In this document: positions 10,071 to 20,619 of the stretch, piece by piece | Position numbering within the stretch: the stretch's first letter is position 1 | How the letters are laid out: the number at the start of each line of letters is the position of its first letter | NCBI GenBank assembly: GCA_905221605.1 | Contig: CAJNDS010000003.1 | Span: forward strand, 688,501-752,500 | Origin: Symbiodinium natans | Taxonomy: Eukaryota > Sar > Dinophyceae > Suessiales > Symbiodiniaceae | Direction of reading: 5' to 3' | Length of the DNA stretch: 64,000 nt | Made by a program: the position numbers and the translations under genes | The notes under the pieces: model-generated | What the model was told of the DNA's origin: nothing | Seen by the model: the letters and a program-made list of their open reading frames with translations, nothing else | Databases searched by the model: none

Positions 10071-12554
10071 CTATCTGCTGCCACGAAGCAAAGAGAGTCA
10101 CTTGAGTCACTTGCGCTTAGTCTGCGAGTTTTAGGGCTTTAGGGTTTAGGGTGTGGGTGCTCTTTTCGGCCCGAGGAAACCCACCTACAACCTACGTACA
10201 TATACATATGTACATGTACATACACTTTTGTTGTACTGTTGACGTTGTAGTTAAAACGCAGCAAGTGTTTGCAACAAAGAAAGCCCAGAACGAAGCCCTC
10301 GACCTCAAACGACTCCCTCAACACACCCTCACCCACCAGTTTGCGGCTTCCTTCTGCGCCTCGCGCCCTCCAGTGACCTAGGTTAGTAGGGCTCTGGCTG
10401 CAAGAGGTTCAACTCTGTCAGCTGTGCGGTTTCGGGTTTAGGGTTTAGGGTTTAGGGCTACTTGGCCCTGAAGCCCAGAAGGTTCGCTTCCACAGGGTTT
10501 TGTTTTGTGAGGTGAGACCAAGGTTTCTCAACACCCTATTTTAAGCCTTCAACAGCCTTGTTTCCACCGCTTTTTTGAGCGAAGCCAAAGACTGCTTTGC
10601 TCGCATGTGCCGGCTGTGAGCTTCGACGAGGCCTCCAGTGGTGGTTTAGGGATGTTTTGCTTGCTTGGGGTTTAGGGTTTAGGGTTTGTGGTTTAGGCTT
10701 TAGGGCTTCGGGTTAGAGACAAGCAGAAGTGCTTTCACTCTCGCCACCGTTGAGTCGTGAGACTGTCCGAGTGCTTGTCTACTTGAGCTACCTTCAACCC
10801 TATTGGCCAAACTTGCAACAACTTCAGCAGGAGCATATTCTGTCAGCATATGTAGATCCAGGTGGGGATGACCCGGATATCCCAGGCTCGAGATAGGAGT
10901 TGGAGTCCGGCTGTAGTAGGGATGAGGATGGCTGAGGCTTTAGGGTTTAGGGCTTAGGGTTCGAGGGTTTGAAGATGGGTTTTGAAGATGGGTTTAGGCC
11001 CTAAACCCTGAACCCTAAGAACGGCTACGAAGTTACATGCAGCTGTTGCCTGCTTCATCCCGTCCAGATGGCCGGAAGCTCTCGCGACCCTAAACCCTAG
11101 AGCCTTACACGTTTAAATCCTGAACCCTACAAATCCCCAGGCCCTAAACCCCCTAAGCAACCCTAAACCCCTAAACGCCCAAACCCTGAACCTTAAACCA
11201 TACACCGTAAACCCTAAACCCTCTCTGGCCCAGGGAATGTCGGAGTTCTATGTGGGTCAGCGGGTTGAGTACTACAGCTCGGGCCTTGGCTGGTCCCTTC
11301 CAAGCCCCAAAACCAACATGGGATTTAGGATTTTAGGATTTAGGGCTTAGGGTTCCTACAGGCCTGAATCCTAGACGCCCTCACCCCTAAATCCTAAAAG
11401 CTTCGGATTTCGGGGTGCAGGTTTTCAGGGGTGCTTTGGGGTTTGAAGGCTTATTTTGGTGGTTCAAAAGCGTAGGGGATTTACAAGGTTTAGGGGAGTG
11501 GCGTCGACTTTGGGGGTTTCAGGGGGGCAGGGGTTTAGGGGGTCAATGGTTTGTTTGTTGGTGCTTAAGGCCGGAGTGGGGGAAGGGAACATAGGTGCGC
11601 TACTCCAGGGGGTATTCTATGGGGGCTATCGGCGGCCATCGTGGTTGTTTTCGGGATCCACTCCTCCACGCCCCCTAATAAGATGAAAGGAAACGAAGTC
11701 CAAGATTTGGGGCTTGGCCCTTAGTAGGGAATGAGGGCATGAGGTACCTATACTCCCTTCAAGGGTATATATAGGGCCCTAAACCCTAAACCCTAAACCC
11801 TAAACCCTAAACCCTAAACCCTAAACCCTAAACCCTAAACCCTAAACCCTAAACCCTAAACCCTAAACCCTAAACCCTAAACCAGGGCCCTACCTCCCTC
11901 ATTCCCGACGAAGAACCAGGGGATTTAGGGGCCTTCAGCAGTGTAACGTTGATGGGCTCGGGCTCCAGGGTAACCCTTAAACCCTTAAAACCCTTAAAAC
12001 CCTTAAAGCCCTTAAGCCCTTAAACCCTTAAAACCCTTTAAACCCTTTAAACCCTTAAAACCCTTAAAACCCTTAACAACCCTTTAAACCCTTACACCCT
12101 TACACCCTTACACCCCTTACACCCTTAGACCCTTAGACCCTTAGACCCTTAAACCCTCAAACCCTTAAAACTCTTAGACCCTTAGACCCTTAGACCCTTA
12201 GACCCTTAAACCCTTAAACCCTCAAACCCAAACAAAAACTCTAAAACCCACGTCGGCGAGCTCAGGTCCCTCCTTTTCCGAGTGGATTGAGTGCAAGATC
12301 TCGCTTGCGCTGGGCTTACTCCCGAAATGCGCAAGTTATTGTGGTTTAGGGTTTAGAGTTTGGGGTTTAGGGTTCAGGGTTTGGGGTTTAGGGTTTAGAG
12401 TTTGGGGTTTCGGGTTTCGAGTTTGGGGTTTGGGGTTTAGGGTTTGGGGTTTAGAGGTTGGGGTTTGGGGTTGAGGGTTGGGGGTTCAAGCTTTAAACCC
12501 TAACCCCTTGGTATCTTTTTGCCACTCCTTCAGTTACCCGACTCCTCAGACCAG
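10071..12554. repeat. Telomere-word blocks with spacers
   Basis: TTTAGGG words lie near 10135-10150, 10435-10460, 10665-10710 and 10940. CCCTAAA lies near 11085-11220 and in about 15 perfect copies at 11776-11882. At 11970-12235 the block becomes CCCTTAAA/CCCTTAGA variants. A G-rich TTTGGGG/TTTAGGG block spans 12345-12485. Spacers hold no exon that I can support. Confidence 0.75.
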
Positions 12555-12617
12555 GTCCCAGAACGTGGGGTTTGCGAAAGTGCGTAGAGCTCGGGCCTGC
12601 AGCTTTAAGGAGGGCAC
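12555..12617 (+). CDS. Candidate exon, basic peptide
   Basis: Acceptor GACCAG ends at 12554 and the donor is GTTTAGGG at 12618, so the telomere word supplies the GT. The frame reads SQNVGFAKVRRARACSFKEG. It is flanked on the left by a pyrimidine-rich stretch and on the right by TTTAGGG. Family not recognised. Confidence 0.45.
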
Positions 12618-13344
12618 GTTTAGGGTTTCCAGGGTTTAGGGTTTAGGGATGTTTAGGGTTTAGGGTTTAGGGTTTGGGGATTTTAGGGTTTAGGGTTCTT
12701 TATGGTCACTGTCTTGGACTAGGGCGGAGGGGAAAAGTGTCAACCCTCCATAAAACCCTGAACCCTGAAGCCTCCTAAGCTCAACGCTCCCCCTCATCAC
12801 CCCGCAAGGTCGCGAGTTATAGGTACAAAAGGGAATGATTTCTAGTGGCGATTCTCCTACTTATCACAACCCCATATCTCCCCCAAAAACCCTAAACCTC
12901 CTCAAGCCCTTCACTCCTATAAACCCTTAAACCCTTCACTCCCTGTAAGCCCCTAAGAACCTAAACCCCTTCATCCCCCAAAACCCTTCACTCCCGAAAC
13001 CCTTCACTCCCCAAACCCTGCACACCGGTCAAAGGTTTAGGGTTTAGGGTTTAGGGTTTAGGGTTTAGGGTTTAGGGTTTAGGGTTTAGGGTTTAGGGTT
13101 CCCTAAACCCCCCAACCCCCCCCCCCCCCCCCCCAAACCCGTAGAGCCTGAACCCTAAACTCCTCAATCCCCTAGAACCCAAACTTCACTCCCTAAACCC
13201 TATACCCCTAAGCCCTTCACTCCCTAAACCCTAAACCCCCAAACCCTGAACTCCTAAGCCCCTCAACCCTGAACTCCTTAATCCCCTAAGCCCTAAACCC
13301 TAAATCCTAAACCCAAAACCCTAAACCCTAAACCCCAACCCGAG
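12618..13344. repeat. Intron-like interval: TTTAGGG then CCCTAAA-type words
   Basis: It opens with TTTAGGG words to 12700, has a mixed middle with CCCTTCACTCC words, a second run of ten TTTAGGG at 13034-13100, and a poly-C run near 13120. It closes with CCCTAAA/CCCTGAA variants up to the next acceptor. Confidence 0.6.
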
Positions 13345-13408
13345 GTGCGCCCCGATGGCAAGCTGAAGCTTGAGCACGTGGACGGCAGCGGCGTTCTCAA
13401 GGACTCCG
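13345..13408 (+). CDS. Candidate exon
   Basis: Acceptor CCCGAG lies before 13345 and the donor GTTTGG begins at 13409. The frame reads VRPDGKLKLEHVDGSGVLKD, with strongly GC-biased third positions. CCCTAAA lies immediately left and TTTGGGG/TTTAGGG immediately right, the standard flank order in this window. Family not recognised. Confidence 0.55.
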
Positions 13409-13993
13409 GTTTGGAGTTTAGGGTCTAGGGTCTAGGGTTTGGGGTTTGGGGTTTGGGGTTTAGGGTTCAGGGTTTAAGGCTCAGGGTTTAGGGTTTAGGG
13501 TTGAGTGCAAAAGGGTCCCTGTCACTGCTTACGGATCAGGGTTGAGGAGTTAGGGGGTTGTGTTGAGGGTTTAAGGTTCCGTCCGCTTTGGGATCCTGAA
13601 GCCCTAAACCCGAAACCCCCCAACCCCCCTCAAACCCCAAAGCCCCCAACCCCGAAACGCCTCAACGCCTCAACCCCAACCCCAAACCCAGCCCCCCCAA
13701 ACCCCAAGAAACTCCCCAACCCCCCAAAACCCAACTTCCCCAAACCCCAAGCCCTAAACCATACACCCTAAACCCTAAACCCTAAACCCTAAACCCTAAA
13801 CCCTAAACCTTAAACCCTAAACCCTAAACCCTAAACCCTAAACCCTAAACCCTAAACCCTAAACCCTAAACCCTAAACCCTAAACCCTAAACCCTAAACC
13901 CTCAACCCTAAACCCTAAACCCTAAACCCTAAACCCTAAACCCTAAACCCTAAACCCTAAACCCTAAACCCTAACCCCCAAACCCTATCCCCG
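13409..13993. repeat. Intron-like interval ending in a 30-copy CCCTAAA array
   Basis: TTTGGGG/TTTAGGG words occupy 13415-13505. A C-rich stretch spans 13600-13765. About 30 copies of CCCTAAA with few variants run from 13766 to 13975, one of the longest clean arrays here. Confidence 0.8.
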
Positions 13994-14071
13994 GAGGAAG
14001 CCGCGGAGCCTTCGCGCGTGCGCGCAGGGCCCGGGGGCAGCGGTGGGAAGCCGCCAAGCGGGGGCAAGGCC
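13994..14071 (+). CDS. Candidate exon, Gly/Pro/Ala-rich
   Basis: This GC-rich island lies between the long CCCTAAA array on the left and eight TTTAGGG copies on the right. The frame reads EEAAEPSRVRAGPGGSGGKP, then PSGGKAEG. The splice edges are unclear. A low-complexity linker is the likely nature of the peptide. Confidence 0.4.
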
Positions 14072-14282
14072 GAAGGATCATTAGGGTTTAGGGTTTAGGG
14101 TTTAGGGTTTAGGGTTTAGGGTTTAGGGTTTAGGGCATGAGTGTTTTTGGGTTCAGGGTTAGGTTGAGGGTTTAAGGTTTAGGGTTTGGGGTTTAGGGTT
14201 GAGGGTGTTGGGTTTAGGGTTTGGGGTTTAGGGTTTGGGGTTTAGGGTTTGGGGTTTAGGGTTTGGGGTCAGGACGTTGCCT
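14072..14282. repeat. TTTAGGG array at the start of an intron
   Basis: Eight clean TTTAGGG copies are followed by alternating TTTGGGG and TTTAGGG to 14270. Confidence 0.8.
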
Positions 14283-14284
14283 GG

Positions 14285-14440
14285 CGACTCTACCTTGGAC
14301 CCCCAAAGGTGGTACGTACCTGTGGGTTTGGGGATCCTTTTTTCATGATCCCTAACGCAATATCACGGGCCATATCAGGAGTATATTAAAGGAAGCCTGA
14401 ATTACGGGGTACAGCCCCTAGGAGCACGAATCTGAATCCC
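14285..14440. repeat. Dispersed mid-intron module, copy 1
   Basis: A stretch containing CTCTACCTTGGACCC, GGGTTTGGGGATCC, GGGCCATATCAGGAGTATAT and ACGGGGTACA aligns by eye with 26,225-26,360 in the same order and orientation. Function unknown. Confidence 0.5.
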
Positions 14441-14519
14441 TTGATGTTGAGGGCTTCGCATGGTTAGGGCTTGGGATTTAGGATGTTTGTGGAGCCCTAA
14501 ACCCTAAATCTAACGGGCT

Positions 14520-14800
14520 GTCGCCCACAGCCGGGCACGCCCACCAGCAGCAGGACAACGGCAGCAAGCACAGCAGCAACAACAGCAAACACCGTGGAGG
14601 TGTTCATGTTCAGAAACACCGTGGAGGTGCATGGCCACACTGTGGAAGTGCGCATGTACAGTTTTCACGTTCGCAAACGCCGTGGAGGTGTTCATGTTCA
14701 GCATTTGCAGTCTTCACTTTCGCAAACACCGTGGAGGTGTTCGTGCTCACAAGCACCGTGGAGGCATCCACGGCCACACTGTAGAAGAAACCCGGAACCT
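14520..14800. repeat. Tandem repeat with CACCGTGGAGG core
   Basis: Five copies of AAACACCGTGGAGGTGTTCA or close variants recur at 28-66 bp spacing. The + frame is open through it and an acceptor-like CACAG lies at 14529, so translation is possible but unsupported. Confidence 0.6.
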
Positions 14801-14814
14801 TACACCCTAAACTC

Positions 14815-14873
14815 TCAACAACAACCACAACAACAACAACCACAACAACAACAACAACAACAGCAGCAGCAGC

Positions 14874-14905
<32 letters not shown>

Positions 14906-15095
14906 CCAAACAAACAACCAACCAAACAAACAAACAAACAAACAACCAACCAAACAAACAAACAAAGAAAAACAAACAAACAAACAAACAAACAAACAAA
15001 CAAACAAACAAACAAACAAACAAACAAACAAACAAACAAGCAACGGCGCGCGGGCGCGCGCGCGCGCGCGCGCGCGGGTGCGCGCGCTGTGCGCA
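14815..15095. repeat. Microsatellites (CAA)n, (CAAA)n, (GC)n
   Basis: CAA/CAG triplets run to about 14905. CAAA/CAAC tetranucleotides follow to 15039, and a CG-alternating stretch lies at about 15046-15092. The open frames through it (poly-Gln, poly-Cys, poly-Val) are artefacts. Confidence 0.9.
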
Positions 15096-15886
15096 TGTCG
15101 AGTGCCGTGTTATGGAGTTATGCCAGCATCCTTCGAAATCCTGCCGCCCAAAACCCTTTCAGGAGCCGCTGATGCTGCTGATGCTCGCCCCCCTGGCCCC
15201 CAAAGAGAAACGAAGCCTCGATGATGCGCACCCTGGCCCCCCGCCCGGCCGCGCATCATGAGCATCAGCGGCTCCGGCCTCCAGGCATGCATGGCTTATA
15301 GGGGCATATGCCGGCCTCAAAACGGAAATGTCCGTAACAGCACGAAAACCACGGTATTTACAGCGATTTCTGTGTTTCCAAGCTCTCAGCCGCATCCGAA
15401 ACCCGAGACCCAACCCGCTGATGCTCATGATGCGCGCTCTTGCGGGGGTCCTTTGGGGTGGCCGATGCCACCCAAAAAACATCAACAACGCGTATTTGGC
15501 CAAAGTTGAAAAAGAGAGTCGATGATGCTCTCCGGGGTCGTTTTTGGGACCCCCCATGGGGCGCCCAAAAAATGCGTCCAGGAGCCCAAATTCGGTGGGA
15601 AATAGCGCGTTTTTCGCGATAAAAAATGTACCTGAAACATGATGCCCTTCGGAAGCCGCATTTGGAGCCAGATGTTGGGGAGCCAGCCAGGTCAGCGGCG
15701 TATGCGCCCCCCGGGGTAGCTAAAGCTAGGGCTGGCGCCTAACGGCGTCGGACCACGGGCGTGCCCGGATTTAAAAGCCTCCGGCTCAAGCCGCTGACCC
15801 CGCTGGAGCATAGTTGAAAGGTTTAAACGTGCTCGTCAGCTCAAAGGATGCCAAAAAGTTGATTTGCTTGAGCCTCTGTGAAACGT
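15096..15886. other. Spacer with a 21-bp inverted repeat
   Basis: GCGCATCATGAGCATCAGCG at 15,251 is the reverse complement of sequence at 15,415-15,435, a perfect 21-bp inverted repeat separated by 143 bp. Related GATGATGCGC and CTGATGCT words recur nearby. At 15,769-15,809 lies a dispersed sequence shared with 47,362-47,406. Confidence 0.5.
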
Positions 15887-16141
15887 TGGGGGGGGTAGGG
15901 GGTGGGGGGGGGGTGGGGGGGGGGTTGGGGGGGGGGTGGGTGGGGGGGGGTTGGGGGGGGGGTGGGGGGGGGTGGGGGGGCGGGGTGGGGGGGGGGTGGG
16001 GGGGGGGGGGGTGGGGGGGGTGGGGGCGGGTGGGGGGGGGGGGGGGTGGGGGTGGGGTGGGGGGGGGGGGGGGTGGGGGGGGGGGGTGGGGGGGGGTGGG
16101 GGGTGGGGGGGGTGGGGGGGGGGGGTGGGGGGGGGTGGGGG
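15887..16141. repeat. 250-bp G-rich tract with sparse T
   Basis: The tract is almost entirely G with single T residues every 4-12 bases and a few C or A. It has strong G-quadruplex potential on the + strand. Open frames (poly-Gly on +, poly-Pro on -) are artefacts. Confidence 0.9.
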
Positions 16142-16618
16142 CCCCGCGTTTTCACTCCCATCCAACACGGCCAGGGACCCTAAACCCTAAACCCTAAAGC
16201 CCTAAACGTAAGCCTTAAGTTTACGGCCAGGGGGTCAAGGTTTTGGTGTCGGGTGCTTCAGGCTTGTAAAGGGCGGTGTTCGCCAGGTAGAGGGGTTTAA
16301 GCGGGTTTTAGTGTTTCCGGATGGGTTTTTTTGAGGGCTTAGGGTGTGGGGGGGAGGGAGGTCGTTGGTTCGGGGTTTAGGGTTTCGGGGAATCGACAAG
16401 CAGACGCCAAAACTCCAACCCTCCCCCCCCTCCCGCCCATTCCCTGAAAGGTTTAGGGCAGAACCCTAATGCCCCAAACCGTAAACCCGAAACCCAAAGC
16501 CCTAAACCCCAAACCCTAAACCCTAAACCCTAAACCCTAAACCCTCGACCCTAGACCCTAAACCCTAAACCCTAAACCCCCCCCCCCCCTAATGGGGACT
16601 TCCGTTGTTGCTTCGCAG
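16142..16618. repeat. Intron-like interval closing in CCCTAAA
   Basis: CCCTAAA words lie near 16,178-16,205 and at 16,500-16,580, followed by a poly-C run and a pyrimidine-rich acceptor (TTGTTGCTTCGCAG). Confidence 0.6.
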
Positions 16619-16705
16619 ATTTCGCAGGCCCCACCTGTGTCCAAGAGCGCGCCGTCCGTGTCGTCGGTGGCATCCGGGCCGCGCCTTGGCTTCAGGGGCT
16701 TTGAG
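16619..16705 (+). CDS. Candidate exon, Ser/Pro/Val-rich
   Basis: A good pyrimidine-rich acceptor ends at 16618 and the donor is GTTTAGGG at 16706. The 29 codons are in phase 0 at both ends and read ISQAPPVSKSAPSVSSVASG and then PRLGFRGFE. With the next exons it appears to encode a disordered, low-complexity Ser/Pro/Ala/Lys segment. Family not recognised. Confidence 0.6.
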
Positions 16706-18014
16706 GTTTAGGGTTTAGGTTTTAGGGTTTAGGGTTTAGGGCTTTAAGGTTTAGGGTTTAGGGTTTAGGGTTTCGGTGTAGGGATTTTGGGGTTTTGGGA
16801 TTTAGGGTTTAGGGGTTTAGGGGTTTTGGGGGGATTTAGGGATTTAGGGATTCAGGGATTTAGGGATTTAGGGATTTAGGGATTTAGGGATTTAGGGATT
16901 TAGGGATTTAGGGATTTAGGGATTTAGGGATTTAGGGATTTAGGGATTTAGGGATTTAGGGATTTAGGGATTTAGGGATTTAGGGATTTAGGGATTTAGG
17001 GATTTAGGGATTTAGGGATTTAGGGATTTAGGGATTTAGGGATTTAGGGATTTAGGGATTTAGGGATTTAGGGATTTAGGGATTTAGGGATTTAGGGATT
17101 TAGGGATTTAGGGTTTAGGGATTTTGGAGTTTGGGATGTAGGGTTTGGGGTTTAGGGTTTAGGGTAGTTTAGGGGTTGGGGTTTTGAAGCCGGGCTCATT
17201 TCAATGCATTGCAAACCCGGGTTCAGGGTTTAGGGTTTAGGGTTTAGGGTTTAGGGTACATAGGGTACAGTGTATGTACGAGGTGCCGTTTCGGGATACA
17301 GCGGTAGTGACTCATATATGCAGGGTTTTGTCCCCGAAGGTTTACAGGCTGAAGCCCAACCCTTACATCCTACATTTAAACCCTAAACCCTAAACCCTAT
17401 AAACCCTATAAACCCTATAAACCCTATAAACCCTAAACCCTAAACCCTAAACCCTGAACCGACTCCCAGTGGCACTCTTGCTCCCTTTCTTTCGTGGGAT
17501 TAGGCTAACTTGCAACCTCGGGCTAAACCCTGAACCGTAAACTCTGAACCCTGCACCCCTGTCAGGTCGTTGGGTTTAGGGTTCAGGGTTCAGGGTTTAG
17601 GGTTTAGGGTTTAGGGTTTAGGGTTTAATTAAAGTTTAGGGTTTAGCCCACTCACTTCGAGCATGCCGTTGCATGTGTCGAGGGTTTAGGGGCTTGGAGT
17701 TTGCGGTTCACGGCCTCTCCATCGCTGTTCTTAGCGACTTGGGGCCATGGCATTGTTGATGCCTACCAGGGTTTAGGGTTTAGGGTTTAGGGTTTCGGGT
17801 TTACTAGCGAAGTTTAAACATCTTAGCACCGCGCCAGCTACCGGAGATGAGTCCGCAGAAGAGAAAGCGCCTGAAGTATAGAGGCCATATATAGGTTACC
17901 CCAAACCATATACCCTAAACCCTAAACCCTAATCCCTAAACCCCAAACCCTAAACCCTAAACCCTAGACCCTAAACCCTAGACCCTAAACCCCAATCCAA
18001 CATGAGCTTACAAG
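16706..18014. repeat. Intron-like interval with homogenised GGGATTTA block
   Basis: It starts in TTTAGGG. From about 16,836 to 17,112 the word becomes an 8-bp unit GGGATTTA repeated about 33 times. TTTAGGG words recur at 17,225-17,260 and 17,570-17,640. The 3' part holds CCCTATAAA/CCCTAAA (17,370-17,460) and CCCTAAA (17,905-17,995). Confidence 0.75.
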
Positions 18015-18104
18015 TGGACCCCTCAACTGAGGCCCAAGAAGGCGGCGCCCTCGCCTGCGCCGAAGAAGGCGGGCGCACAGTTTGGGGGAGCAACGGCCGG
18101 AGGG
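18015..18104 (+). CDS. Candidate exon, Lys/Ala/Pro-rich
   Basis: Acceptor TACAAG ends at 18014. The frame reads WTPQLRPKKAAPSPAPKKAG and then AQFGGATAGG, with repeated PKKA. CCCTAAA lies on the left and TTTAGGG from 18,138 on the right. The 3' edge is unclear, as no convincing GT lies near. The peptide looks like a basic disordered tail or linker. Confidence 0.5.
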
Positions 18105-19218
18105 GGGGATGGGATCCAACTTCTACATTTTAAATTTGGGGTTTAGGGTTTAGGGTTTAGGGTTGAGGGTCCTGGGATTCCAATTCTTCCATGTATGAAT
18201 TCAGTCAGGCCCAACATCGGCCCTGCAACGGTTGAGGGTTTTGGCCCCTGAGGGGTTAAAGTCAAGGCCCACACACCATGCCACTGGCGCGCTGAATAAG
18301 GGGAAAGCCCTGCAAAACCTAAAAATAGTAGAAGTGCTATTAGTGCTATAGGCCTTAAGACGCCGGACGACCTAAAATTTCTAAAAGCCCCCGCCCCCAG
18401 AACAAAGAAACCTAACCCTAAATTCCTAAATTTCCAGCAGCCCTCAAACCCCCTGATCCGTAAACCTAAAACCTTATGTCCCTAAACCCTAAACCCTAAA
18501 CCCTAAACCCTAAACCCTAAACCCTAAACCCTAAACCCTAAACCCTAAACCCTAAACCCTAAACCCTAAACCCTTAAACCTAAACCCTAAACCCTAAACC
18601 CTAAACCCTAAACCCTAAACCCTAAACCCTAAACCCTAAACCCTAAACCCTAAACCCTAAACCCTAAACCCTAAACCCTAAACCCTAAACCCTAAACCCT
18701 AAACCCTAAACCCTAACGCAAACCCTAAGCTCCAAAGCCTAAATCCTCTGTCCTAAGCCCTAAATCCCGAAACCCTAACCCTCAAAATCATTAAACCCTA
18801 AACCCTGAACCCCAAAACCCTCAAGCCCTAAACCCTAAAGCCTTTACACCCCGAACTCCTCAATTCCTAAACCCTAAATTTTTAAACCCCTGACCCTGAA
18901 GCCCGAAGCCCTAAACCCCGAAACTGAAACTTTCTAAGCCCTAAACCTTTAACCTCAAACCCTCAATCCCTAAACCCCCAAGGCTGAAGCGATGGAGCCC
19001 TAAACCCCAAACCCCAAGCCCCAAACCCCAAACGCAAACCCAAACCCTAAACCCTAAACCCCAAACCCTAAACCCTAAACCCTAAACCCTAAACCCTAAA
19101 CCCTAAACCCTAAACCCTAAGCCCTAAACCCTAAACCCAAAACACAAAACCCCAAACCCCAAACCCTAAGCTAAACCTTAAAACCCCAGGCTAAACCCTG
19201 AACCTGGAACTTGGGCAG
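18105..19218. repeat. Intron-like interval with about 33 CCCTAAA copies
   Basis: TTTAGGG words lie at 18,138-18,165. After a spacer with no exon, a near-perfect CCCTAAA array runs 18,480-18,715. It is followed by diverged CCCTAAA-type words to 19,190. Confidence 0.75.
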
Positions 19219-19273
19219 GCATCGAGCGCCTGCTCGTCGCCCACGCCGGGCGATGTGGGGCGCCTGGTACAAG
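19219..19273 (+). CDS. Candidate exon, short
   Basis: The acceptor GGGCAG ends at 19218 and the donor GTTTTAGGG starts at 19274. One frame reads ASSACSSPTPGDVGRLVQ, consistent with the Ser/Pro character of neighbouring exons. The other frames are also open over this length. Confidence 0.45.
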
Positions 19274-20054
19274 GTTTTAGGGTTTAGGGTTTAGGGTTTA
19301 GGGTTTAGGGTTTAGGGTTTAGGTTTTAGCACACGGTTTGGGTGGTTTTGGGTTGCTAGGGTTTATGGGGCATCTGGGGTTTATAGGGTTTATAGGATCT
19401 TGCAGCACTTCGTGTAGGGTTTTAGGGTTTAGGGTCGAGGTTCTGGGGTTGAGGGGTTATAGGGTTTGGGGTTTAGGGTTTTGGTTCTGAGGGATTTTGG
19501 GGCCGTAGAGATCCAGGTGTGAAGGGTTTGAGGGCTTGTGTAACGGGTGCGGAGGTGCGGGCGGGGGCGGATATAAGGTTCGGACCCTACCCCCCTAAAA
19601 CCTTAAACCCTAAACCCTAAACCCTAAACTCTAAACCCTAAGCCCCACACGGCGCAGTTCGCCGTTCGATCTTCGCGGGAACACTCTTTCAAAATCTCTC
19701 TCTGCAGCCCGCCCTCCCCACCCGAATGGCGAAAGCATCTATCTGTACATTCTACTATACACACACACAACGGCATCCATATGTTACCAGAACCCCTAAC
19801 CCCCAAACCCTAAACCCGAAACCCCAAACCCTAATTAAACTTTAATCCCCAAACCCTAAACCCTAAACCCCAAAACCCTAAACCCTAAACCCCAAACCCT
19901 AAACCCGAATCCCCAAACCCTAAACCCTAAACCCTAAACCCTAAACCCTAAACCCTAAACCCTAAACCCTAAACCCTAAACCCTAAACCCTAAACCCTAA
20001 ACCCTAAACCCGAAACCTTAGCCACCACCCGGGGTGTTCGGGCTTGGGTCTCAG
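19274..20054. repeat. Intron-like interval: TTTAGGG to CCCTAAA
   Basis: Six TTTAGGG copies follow the donor. The middle is G-rich. CCCTAAA in many copies fills 19,590-20,015, the cleanest part being 19,918-20,010. Confidence 0.75.
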
Positions 20055-20108
20055 GCCACGCCAAGCCACAGACCGTCCTCGGGCGCGAAGGCCCGGCATC
20101 GATGTCAG
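20055..20108 (+). CDS. Candidate exon, short
   Basis: Acceptor TCTCAG ends at 20054 and a donor GTGTAGGG lies at 20110. The frame reads ATPSHRPSSGAKARHRCQ. The basic Ser/Pro composition matches adjoining exons. Confidence 0.4.
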
Positions 20109-20561
20109 GGTGTAGGGTTCAGGGTTTAGGGTTTAGGGTTTAGGGCTTAAACCCTAAGCCCTAAACCCGGAAATGCTGAAGCCCTGCAAGCCTTAAACCC
20201 GAAGCCCTAGACAAACCCCAAACCCCAAACCCCAAACCCCAAACCCCAAACCCCAAACCCCAAACCCCAAACCCCAAACCCCAAACCCCAAACCCTAAAC
20301 CCAACACCCTCAACCCTAAACCCAAAACCCCAAACCCCCCCAAACCCTAACCCTAAAACCTAAACCCTAAACCCTAAACCTAAACCCTAAACCCTAAACC
20401 CTAAACCCTAAACCCTAACCCTAAACCCTAAGCCCTAAACCCTAAACCCTAAACCCTAAACCCTAAACCCTAAACCCTAAACCCTAAACCCTAAACACTA
20501 AACAAACCCTTGAGCCCTAAACCCAGAACCCTAAACATGCGCTCAAGCCTTCCCTGGTCAG
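20109..20561. repeat. Compact intron formed almost wholly of inverted telomere words
   Basis: Four to five TTTAGGG copies (20,105-20,147) pass directly into CCCTAAA words. This gives a near-perfect inverted junction around 20,146-20,152. A CCCCAAA block fills about 20,211-20,292 and CCCTAAA continues to 20,500. In RNA the ends could pair. Confidence 0.7.
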
Positions 20562-20619
20562 GCCAAGTTTGGCGGCGGCGTGCCGACTCCCCGGAAGGCG
20601 AGCTGTCAGCAGGACTCAG
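20562..20619 (+). CDS. Candidate exon, short
   Basis: Acceptor TGGTCAG ends at 20561 and donor GTTGGGTTTAGGG begins at 20620. The frame reads AKFGGGVPTPRKASCQQDS. It is flanked by CCCTAAA on the left and TTCAGGG/TTTAGGG on the right. Confidence 0.5.

Noticed and set aside
14594-15172. 192-codon Gln/Thr/Asn-rich protein
   Set aside because: Most of it is (CAA)n and (CAAA)n microsatellite. The frame holds only because these lack stops.
15814-16197. Gly-rich or Pro-rich 'proteins' of 84-127 codons
   Set aside because: The tract is almost pure G with single T residues, so every frame is open. There is no coding signal.
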